A DNA stretch of 64,000 nt from Streptomyces neyagawaensis. GTDB lineage: Bacteria > Actinomycetota > Actinomycetes > Streptomycetales > Streptomycetaceae. Shown here piece after piece: positions 29,399 through 35,804 of the stretch. The stretch spans positions 1-64,000 of the forward strand of contig NZ_JAMGBG010000076.1 of the NCBI RefSeq assembly GCF_023516595.1, written 5' to 3'. A program made the translations under genes and the position numbers. The notes under the pieces were generated by a model that saw only the letters and a list, made by a program, of their open reading frames with translations, did no database searches and was not told where the DNA came from. The number at the start of each line of letters is the position of its first letter. The stretch's first letter is position 1.

Positions 29399-30235
29399 TT
29401 GGCCACTGGTACGGAACCTCCAGGCACAGAACCCCATCCCCAGCGCGGCGGCGTGCACAGCGGTACACGCGCCGCGATCACCGCACCGCATCTGCGGACC
29501 GACCGCTGGTGGCTGGCCCCGGCCGGCACCGCGGCCGGTCTGCTCGCCTTCATCGTGTACTCGACATGGCGGGCCTTCTCGGACGCGCACTACTACGCGG
29601 CCCCCTATGTCTCGCCGTTCTACTCCCCGTGTCTGGCGGAGCGCTGCGAGCCGATGCACGCGGGACCCAACTGGGAGATCTTCGGCAGCTGGTGGGGCAT
29701 CTCACCGGCGATCATCATCCTGATCTTCCCGCTGGGCTTCCGCCTGACCTGCTACTACTACCGCAAGGCCTACTACCGCGGCTTCTGGGCGTCCCCGCCC
29801 GCCTGCGCGGTGGCCGAACCGCACAAGAAGTACACGGGTGAGACCCGCTTCCCGCTGATCCTCCAGAACATCCACCGCTACTTCTTCTACGCCGCGATCG
29901 TCGTCGCCGGGATCCTGACGTACGACACCGTCCTCGCCTTCCGCGACGAGAACTACGCGTGGGGCCACATGGGCCTCGGCACGCTCGTCTTCCTGATCAA
30001 CATCGTGCTGATCTGGGCCTACACGATCTCCTGCCACTCATGTCGGCACATCGTCGGCGGCAAGCTCAAGCACTTCTCCAAGCATCCCGTGCGCTACCGG
30101 ATGTGGCAGTGGGTCGGCAGGCTCAACGCACGCCACATGCAGCTGGCCTGGGCGTCCTTGGTGAGCGTGGCGCTCGCCGACTTCTACGTGTATCTGCTCG
30201 CGTCCGGCGCGTTCGACGACCCGACCCTCTTCTGA
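29399..30235 (+). CDS. Succinate dehydrogenase (Sdh1-type) cytochrome b / membrane anchor subunit
   Basis: A 278-residue membrane protein with about five helices (residues about 40-62, 98-118, 160-180, 190-215 and 248-268). Conserved histidines suited to heme binding occur in NIHRYFFYAAIV, WGHMGLGTL, SCHSCRHIVGG and NARHMQLAW. Size and gene order anchor-flavoprotein-iron-sulfur match the Mycobacterium tuberculosis Sdh1 operon (Rv0249c-Rv0247c), in which one long subunit replaces separate SdhC and SdhD. It would anchor the complex and pass electrons to menaquinone. The TTG start at 29399 is chosen for GGGAG about 7 nt upstream. Confidence 0.82.
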   Translation: MATGTEPPGTEPHPQRGGVHSGTRAAITAPHLRTDRWWLAPAGTAAGLLAFIVYSTWRAFSDAHYYAAPYVSPFYSPCLAERCEPMHAGPNWEIFGSWWGISPAIIILIFPLGFRLTCYYYRKAYYRGFWASPPACAVAEPHKKYTGETRFPLILQNIHRYFFYAAIVVAGILTYDTVLAFRDENYAWGHMGLGTLVFLINIVLIWAYTISCHSCRHIVGGKLKHFSKHPVRYRMWQWVGRLNARHMQLAWASLVSVALADFYVYLLASGAFDDPTLF

Positions 30236-30253
30236 CGACAAAAGGTGCTTGAG

Positions 30254-32191
30254 ATGTCCGTGGTCGAACGACAGGAGTGGGACGTCGTCGTGGTCGGCGC
30301 CGGCGGAGCCGGACTGCGCGCCGCGATCGAGGCCCGCGAACGGGGCGCCCGTACGGCGGTGATCTGCAAGTCGCTGTTCGGCAAGGCCCACACGGTGATG
30401 GCCGAGGGCGGCATCGCGGCCGCCATGGCCAACGTCAACTCCGGTGACAACTGGCAGGTCCACTTCCGCGACACCATGCGCGGCGGGAAGTTCCTCAACC
30501 AGTGGCGCATGGCCGAGCTGCACGCCCGCGAGGCGCCCGACCGGGTGTGGGAGCTGGAGACCTGGGGCGCGCTCTTCGACCGTACGAAGGACGGCCGGAT
30601 CTCGCAGCGCAACTTCGGCGGCCACGAGTACCCGCGGCTCGCGCACGTCGGCGACCGGACGGGACTTGAGCTGATCCGCACGCTCCAGCAGAAGATCGTG
30701 GCGCTCCAGCAGGAGGACCACAAGGAGACCGGGGAGTACGAGTCCCGGCTGAAGGTCTTCCAGGAGTGCACGGTCACCCGGGTCCTCAAGGACGGCGGCC
30801 GCGTCTCCGGGGTCTTCGCCTACGAGCGCGAGTCGGGCCGCTTCTTCGTCCTCGAAGCGCCTGCCGTCGTCATCGCCACCGGTGGCATCGGCAAGTCCTT
30901 CAAGGTGACGTCGAACTCGTGGGAGTACACGGGCGACGGGCACGCGCTGGCGCTGCTCGCGGGGGCGCCGCTGCTGAACATGGAGTTCGTGCAGTTCCAT
31001 CCGACGGGCATGGTCTGGCCGCCGTCGGTGAAGGGCATCCTCGTCACCGAGTCGGTGCGCGGCGACGGCGGGGTCCTCAGGAACTCCGAGGGCAAGCGGT
31101 TCATGTTCGACTACATCCCGGACGTCTTCAAGGAGAAGTACGCGCAGTCCGAGGAGGAGGGCGACCGCTGGTACGAGGACCCCGACCACAACCGGCGGCC
31201 CCCCGAGCTGCTCCCCCGTGACGAGGTGGCCCGCGCCATCAACGCGGAGGTGAAGGCGGGCCGGGGCTCCCCGCACGGCGGGGTCTTCCTGGATGTGTCG
31301 ACCCGTATGCCGGCCGAGGTGATCCGCCGCCGGCTGCCCTCGATGTACCACCAGTTCAAGGAGCTGGCCGACGTCGACATCACCGCGGAGGCCATGGAGG
31401 TCGGCCCCACCTGCCACTACGTGATGGGCGGCATCGCCGTCGAGTCGGACACGGCGGCGGCGCGCGGGGTGCCGGGGCTGTTCGCGGCCGGGGAGGTGGC
31501 CGGCGGGATGCACGGCTCCAACCGGCTGGGCGGCAACTCCCTGTCCGACCTGCTGGTGTTCGGCCGCCGGGCCGGACTGCACGCGGCCGAGTACGCGACG
31601 GGCCTCGCCGGGGCACGGCCCCCGGTGGACGACGAGCAGGTCGACGCGGCCGCCGCCGAGGCGCTGCGCCCGTTCTCCGCCGAGGGCGAGGGCCGCCCCG
31701 AAGGGCAGCCGCCGGAGAATCCGTACACCCTGCACCAGGAGCTCCAGCAGGCCATGAACGACCTGGTCGGCATCATCCGCCGCGAGGGCGAGATGGAGCA
31801 GGCCCTGGAGAAGCTGGCCGATCTCCGGGTGCGGGCGCGCCGGGCCGGGGTCGAGGGGCACCGGCAGTTCAACCCGGGCTGGCACCTCTCCCTGGACCTG
31901 CGGAACATGCTGCTGGTCAGCGAGTGCGTGGCGCGGGCAGCGCTGGAGCGCACCGAGTCGCGCGGCGGCCACACCCGCGAGGACCACCCGGCGATGGACC
32001 GCGACTGGCGCCGGCTCAACCTGCTGTGCCGGCTCACCGACCCGACGGGCGGGCTCGCGGCCACCGACCCCGTCGCGGGCCAGATCTCCCTGACACGGGA
32101 GACCACCGATCCCATCCGCCCGGACCTGCTCGCCCTCTTCGACAAGGAGGAGCTGGTCAAGTACCTCGCCGAAGAGGAGCTGTACGAGTGA
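30254..32191 (+). CDS. sdhA: Succinate dehydrogenase / fumarate reductase flavoprotein subunit (Sdh1 type)
   Basis: A 645-residue FAD protein. The dinucleotide motif is VVGAGGAG (residues 13-20), and His46 in GKAHTVMAEGG is the likely covalent FAD attachment. The substrate-binding block is VQFHPTGMVWPP, then RGDGGVLRNSEGKRF, HYVMGG and the FAD-closing NRLGGNSLSDLLVFGRRAG. A C-terminal helical domain follows. It oxidises succinate to fumarate in the TCA cycle on the cytoplasmic membrane face. ATG at 30254 has AAAGG about 9 nt upstream, 18 bp after the anchor gene. Length and the order with its neighbours fit Rv0248c-like proteins. Confidence 0.93.
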   Translation: MSVVERQEWDVVVVGAGGAGLRAAIEARERGARTAVICKSLFGKAHTVMAEGGIAAAMANVNSGDNWQVHFRDTMRGGKFLNQWRMAELHAREAPDRVWELETWGALFDRTKDGRISQRNFGGHEYPRLAHVGDRTGLELIRTLQQKIVALQQEDHKETGEYESRLKVFQECTVTRVLKDGGRVSGVFAYERESGRFFVLEAPAVVIATGGIGKSFKVTSNSWEYTGDGHALALLAGAPLLNMEFVQFHPTGMVWPPSVKGILVTESVRGDGGVLRNSEGKRFMFDYIPDVFKEKYAQSEEEGDRWYEDPDHNRRPPELLPRDEVARAINAEVKAGRGSPHGGVFLDVSTRMPAEVIRRRLPSMYHQFKELADVDITAEAMEVGPTCHYVMGGIAVESDTAAARGVPGLFAAGEVAGGMHGSNRLGGNSLSDLLVFGRRAGLHAAEYATGLAGARPPVDDEQVDAAAAEALRPFSAEGEGRPEGQPPENPYTLHQELQQAMNDLVGIIRREGEMEQALEKLADLRVRARRAGVEGHRQFNPGWHLSLDLRNMLLVSECVARAALERTESRGGHTREDHPAMDRDWRRLNLLCRLTDPTGGLAATDPVAGQISLTRETTDPIRPDLLALFDKEELVKYLAEEELYE

Positions 32192-32213
32192 GCAGCCACG
32201 AGGAGCCACGGTC

Positions 32214-32990
32214 ATGAGCGGCTACACGGCCCACTTCAGGGTGTGGCGGGGCGATGTGGGGGGCGGCGGCCTGGAGGACTTCAAGGTCGAGGTCAACGAC
32301 GGCGAGGTGGTGCTGGACATCATCCACCGCCTCCAGGCGACCCAGGCCCCGGACCTCGCCGTCCGCTGGAACTGCAAGGCCGGCAAGTGCGGTTCGTGCT
32401 CGGCGGAGATCAACGGCCGTCCCCGGCTGATGTGCATGACCCGGATGTCGGTGTTCGAGCGGGACGAGACGATCACGGTCACGCCCCTGCGGGCCTTCCC
32501 CGTCGTACGGGACCTGGTGACGGACGTCGGCTTCAACTACCAGAAGGCGAGGGAGGTTCCGGCGTTCGTACCGCCGGAGGGGCTCGGTCCGGGTGAGTAC
32601 CGGATGATGCAGGAGGACGTGGACCGTCCGCAGGAGTTCCGCAAGTGCATCGAGTGCTTCCTGTGCCAGGACACCTGCCATGTGGTCCGCGACCACGAGG
32701 AGAACAAGCCGGCGTTCGCGGGCCCCCGCTTCCTCATGCGCGTCGCCGAGCTGGACATGCATCCGCTGGACGCGGCCGAGGACACCGGCCTGGACCGCAA
32801 GCGCACCGCTCAGGACGAGCACGGCCTCGGCTACTGCAACATCACCAAGTGCTGCACGGAGGTCTGCCCCGAGGGCATCCGGATCACGGACAACGCGCTC
32901 ATCCCGTTGAAGGAACGGGCCGTCGACCGCAAGTACGACCCGCTCGTCTGGCTCGGCTCGAAGATCAGGAGGCGCTCCTCGGCGGACTGA
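32214..32990 (+). CDS. sdhB: Succinate dehydrogenase / fumarate reductase iron-sulfur subunit (Sdh1 type)
   Basis: A 258-residue electron-transfer subunit. The plant-type [2Fe-2S] site is Cys54, Cys59, Cys62 and Cys74 (WNCKAGKCGSC...MC). The C-terminal ferredoxin-like domain has CIECFLCQDTC (145-155) and CNITKCCTEVCPEG (208-220), ligating the other two clusters. It carries electrons from the flavoprotein to the membrane anchor. ATG at 32214 has GAGGAG upstream, 22 bp after sdhA. It is the last gene of the operon. Confidence 0.93.
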   Translation: MSGYTAHFRVWRGDVGGGGLEDFKVEVNDGEVVLDIIHRLQATQAPDLAVRWNCKAGKCGSCSAEINGRPRLMCMTRMSVFERDETITVTPLRAFPVVRDLVTDVGFNYQKAREVPAFVPPEGLGPGEYRMMQEDVDRPQEFRKCIECFLCQDTCHVVRDHEENKPAFAGPRFLMRVAELDMHPLDAAEDTGLDRKRTAQDEHGLGYCNITKCCTEVCPEGIRITDNALIPLKERAVDRKYDPLVWLGSKIRRRSSAD

Positions 32991-32992
32991 GC

Positions 32993-33032
32993 GCCGCCCG
33001 CGGCCGGGGCGCCGCACCGTGAAGCGGGCGGC
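32993..33032 (+). terminator. Possible terminator of the sdh operon
   Basis: A 9-bp perfect stem (GCCGCCCGC / GCGGGCGGC) with a 22-nt loop just after the sdhB stop. No T-run follows. The large loop makes it a weak candidate. Confidence 0.3.
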
Positions 33033-33090
33033 CGGGCCGCGTCCGGGACGTCTTTGCCTCCTCCCGGTCGCGACCCGGCGGGTCCGGCCA

Positions 33091-33096
33091 TACGCT
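33091..33096 (+). promoter_or_regulatory. Candidate -10 of a leaderless promoter for the repeat protein
   Basis: TACGCT lies 7 nt before the GTG start at 33104, and there is no Shine-Dalgarno in the interval. No clear -35 is visible. Confidence 0.3.
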
Positions 33097-33103
33097 CCCA
33101 AAT

Positions 33104-35599
33104 GTGACGTCGCGTTCGAGGAGTAACCGGTCGCGCGGCGCCACGTCGCACATAGGGGTGCGGGTGGCGCACGCCGCGTTCGGCGGGATGACCGCCTTGG
33201 TCTGGCTGCTGCTGGTCCCGTTCACGGACTCGCCGGACACGGGCCACCGGACGCCCGCGGCGGCGGCCGCGTCCCCGACCGTCGCCGAGTGGTCCGCGGG
33301 GCCTGCGGGGCCTGCGGGGCCTGCGGGGTCCGACGGCGTCGGCCCGTCACCGTTCCCGGTCGGCGCCCGGCGTGCCGTGGTCGTCGGGGTGGGCGGCGCG
33401 GCGCCCGGTGACGACGGGAGTTCGGCGACGGATCTGATCCTGCCGGTCGCGGTCGCCGCGGTGGTCGCCGGTTTCGCCGCGTACTCACTCGTCCGGCGCA
33501 AGCGGCGCGCGGCGCTGCGGACGACGCCGACCGGAACCTTCGAAGAGCATCTGCCCCCGTTGCCGGACCTGCACCAGCGGGGCCGCCGACTGCTGGTGGA
33601 GACGGACGACTGCGTCCGTACGAGCGCCGAGGAACTCCGCTTCGCCGTCGCCCGGTCGGGCCCTGTGGCGGCCCAACCCTTCACCGACGCCCTGGCGGAC
33701 GCGCGCCGCGAGGTGGAGGCGGCCTTCCGGCTCCGGCAGCGGCTCGACGAGACCACCGGCACGCTGCCGCCGGGCGAGGAGCGGGCCCTGTTGGAGGAGA
33801 TCCTCGCCCGCTGCACGATGGCCCAGCGACGCCTCGACATCGCCGCGCCCGCCTTCGACCAGCTGCGCGCCCTGGAACGCGACGCGGTCCCGGCCCTGCA
33901 GAGCGCGGAGGCCCGCTTCCGTGAGCTGACCGGCCGTACGGCGACGGCGGCCGCCACCCTCGCCGGGCTCCGTGCGCACTACGCCCCCGACGTCGTGCTC
34001 CCCGTCGCCGGTCACGCCGAACAGGCGGAGGACCGCCTCGTGTTCGCGACGGCCGAGCTGAACCGGGCCCGCCAGTTCGCCTACGCGGGCGACCCGCTCA
34101 CGGCCGCCGCGCATCTGCGGGCCGCCGAGGGCGCCATCGACCAGGCGGACGTCCTCGTGACGGGGGTGGAGCGGCTCGCCGCGGAGGTGGCGCGCGCCGC
34201 CGCCGCGGCGAAACAAGGGGCGCCCCGCGAGGGCACGTACGCCAACCCCTTCGACGCCCTCTGCCGCGAGGACCGCTGGCTGCTCCCGGCCCGCAGCGCG
34301 GTGGCCACCACGAGGGACTACGTCACCACGCACCGCGGGGCAGTGGGAGCAACGGCAAGAACCCGCCTCACAGAAGCGGAACGCTGCGCGGCCATCGCCG
34401 AGACGGCGGCACTCCGGGAAGGGCCGACCGGAGCGGAGGGGGCCGGGGCGGAGAGGGCCGGGGCGGGCGGGACCGGGGTCGACAGGGCCGAGGGGGCTGG
34501 GGCCGACGGGACCGAGAGGGCTGGGGCCGACGGGACCGAGAGGGCTGGGGCCGACGGGACCGAGAGGGCTGGCGGCGCCGAGGGGTCCGGAGTGCACAGG
34601 AGGGCCAAGGGGTCTGGGGTCGGCGGGGCCGAGCGGGCCGACGCGGCGGCGTCTCCGGGCGACGAGAGCACCGAGGCGGGTGCGGCCGGCCAGGCTGCGC
34701 CCTCCGGGGGCAGGACCGCCGGGGAGGGCGTGGCCGGGGAGGCGGCACCCCCGGCGCGCGAAACCGCCGAGGACCGCGCGGCCAGGGAGGCGGCACCCCC
34801 GGAGGACGAAACCGCCGAGGGCCGCGCGGCCGGGGAAGCGACACCCCCGGAGGACGACACCGCCGAAAACGGCGCGGCGGCCCCGGCGGTGCCCCTGGGC
34901 GATGAGGCCGCCGAAGACGGCGCGGCCGGGGAGGCGGCACCCCCGGAGGACGACACCGCCGAAAACGGCGCGGCGGCCCCGGCGGTGCCCCCGGGCGATG
35001 AGGCCGCCGAAGACGGCGCGGCCGGGGAGGCGGCACCCCCGGAGGACGAAACCGCCGAGGACCGCGCAGCCGACCAGGCAGCACCCCCGGAGCGCGAGAC
35101 CGCCGAAAACGGCGCGGCGGCCCCGGCGGTGCCCCCGGGCGATGAGGCCGCCGAAGACGGCGCGGCCGGGGAGGCGGCACCCCCGGAGGACGAAACCGCC
35201 GAGGACCGCGCAGCCGACCAGGCGGTGCCCCTGGGCGATGAGGCCGCCGAAGACGGCGCGGCCGGGGAGGCGGCACCCCCGGAGGACGAAACCGCCGAGG
35301 ACCGCGCAGCCGACCAGGCGGTGCCCCTGGGCGATGAGGTCGCCGCCGTGGAGACCGCTGATGTCGAGCGTGCCCGGCGTGCCCACTCCCTGGCCCGGGA
35401 GGCTTGGCGGCTGGCCGAGCAGGACGTGCGGGAGTACGGCGAGCCGTACGAGGGGCCGATCGGCGACGGGATGGCCGGGGCGCTGCTGGGCGGCATCCTC
35501 CTCGGGGACACCCAGGAGGGCGGCCGGATCACCCCACGGGGCCCGGCCTGCTTCGGCGGCACCGCGACCCGCGCCCGCAGGGCGGCGAGCTTCGGCTAG
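33104..35599 (+). CDS. Membrane protein with helical domain and twelve 16-residue acidic repeats
   Basis: An 831-residue protein starting at GTG. It has an N-terminal hydrophobic segment (about residues 21-41), a second helix (about 107-128, ILPVAVAAVVAGFAAYSLV) followed by RRKRR, then an alpha-helical region (about 140-440). That region resembles the C-terminal part of actinomycete TPM-domain membrane proteins (VETDDCVRTSAEELRFAVAR, GRTATAAATLAGLRAHYAPD), but the extracytoplasmic TPM domain is absent. Next come short GADGTERA repeats and twelve tandem 16-mers of the type APPEDETAEDRAADQA. A conserved-looking C-terminal piece (AHSLAREAWRLAEQDV, GMAGALLGGILLGD) ends at TAG, exactly where a MITE-like element begins, so the end may be altered. 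The function is unknown. Confidence 0.78.
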   Translation: MTSRSRSNRSRGATSHIGVRVAHAAFGGMTALVWLLLVPFTDSPDTGHRTPAAAAASPTVAEWSAGPAGPAGPAGSDGVGPSPFPVGARRAVVVGVGGAAPGDDGSSATDLILPVAVAAVVAGFAAYSLVRRKRRAALRTTPTGTFEEHLPPLPDLHQRGRRLLVETDDCVRTSAEELRFAVARSGPVAAQPFTDALADARREVEAAFRLRQRLDETTGTLPPGEERALLEEILARCTMAQRRLDIAAPAFDQLRALERDAVPALQSAEARFRELTGRTATAAATLAGLRAHYAPDVVLPVAGHAEQAEDRLVFATAELNRARQFAYAGDPLTAAAHLRAAEGAIDQADVLVTGVERLAAEVARAAAAAKQGAPREGTYANPFDALCREDRWLLPARSAVATTRDYVTTHRGAVGATARTRLTEAERCAAIAETAALREGPTGAEGAGAERAGAGGTGVDRAEGAGADGTERAGADGTERAGADGTERAGGAEGSGVHRRAKGSGVGGAERADAAASPGDESTEAGAAGQAAPSGGRTAGEGVAGEAAPPARETAEDRAAREAAPPEDETAEGRAAGEATPPEDDTAENGAAAPAVPLGDEAAEDGAAGEAAPPEDDTAENGAAAPAVPPGDEAAEDGAAGEAAPPEDETAEDRAADQAAPPERETAENGAAAPAVPPGDEAAEDGAAGEAAPPEDETAEDRAADQAVPLGDEAAEDGAAGEAAPPEDETAEDRAADQAVPLGDEVAAVETADVERARRAHSLAREAWRLAEQDVREYGEPYEGPIGDGMAGALLGGILLGDTQEGGRITPRGPACFGGTATRARRAASFG
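34501..34572 (+). repeat. Three perfect-to-near-perfect 24-bp tandem repeats
   Basis: The unit GGCCGACGGGACCGAGAGGG plus CTGG occurs at 34501-34524, 34525-34548 and 34549-34572, coding for GADGTERA repeats inside the repeat protein. Confidence 0.85.
34745..35368 (+). repeat. Twelve tandem 48-bp (16-residue) repeats plus a degenerate thirteenth
   Basis: In frame from 34745, each 48 bp codes for a 16-mer such as APPEDETAEDRAADQA, VPPGDEAAEDGAAGEA or APPEDDTAENGAAAPA. Copies begin every 48 bp to 35273, and a decayed copy begins at 35321. Three sub-types alternate in higher-order blocks (for example 34889-34984 against 34985-35032 and onward), which suggests expansion by unequal recombination. 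The coded segment is acidic, Ala/Pro-rich and probably disordered. Confidence 0.9.
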
Positions 35600-35783
35600 G
35601 TCCTGTCGTTGGGATCACGTCTGGGCCGCGGGGCTTGGCACGCACATCTGCCGCGTTGTCGTCGGTAGCCAACGCTCCGCGTTGACGCCCTCCTCCGCCT
35701 TGCAGCTGCACGCACCAAGCCCCACTCACCGGCAGCGTGAAGGTGCCGTGGCCCGAAGTCGGCGTGATCCAAACGACAGGCCC
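35599..35783. mobile_element. 185-bp MITE-like element with 21-bp imperfect terminal inverted repeats
   Basis: The left end begins GGTCCTGTCGTT and runs to 35619. The right end (35763-35783) is its inverted complement with 19 of 21 matches. The inside also contains an inverted pair GGGGCTTGG/CCAAGCCCC and no intact ORF, so it would be non-autonomous. Ends of this type (GGCCTGTCGTTTGGATCA) are familiar to me from Streptomyces IS and MITE copies, but I cannot name the family. No target duplication is obvious. Its first base is the last base of the upstream gene's TAG stop. Confidence 0.6.
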
Positions 35784-35804
35784 TGGACCGCGTGTCACCT
35801 CCCC

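Noticed and set aside
34745..35368. Tandem 48-bp repeats considered as a CRISPR-like array
   Set aside because: The repeats are contiguous with no spacers, keep the reading frame and code for 16-residue units, so they are coding repeats.
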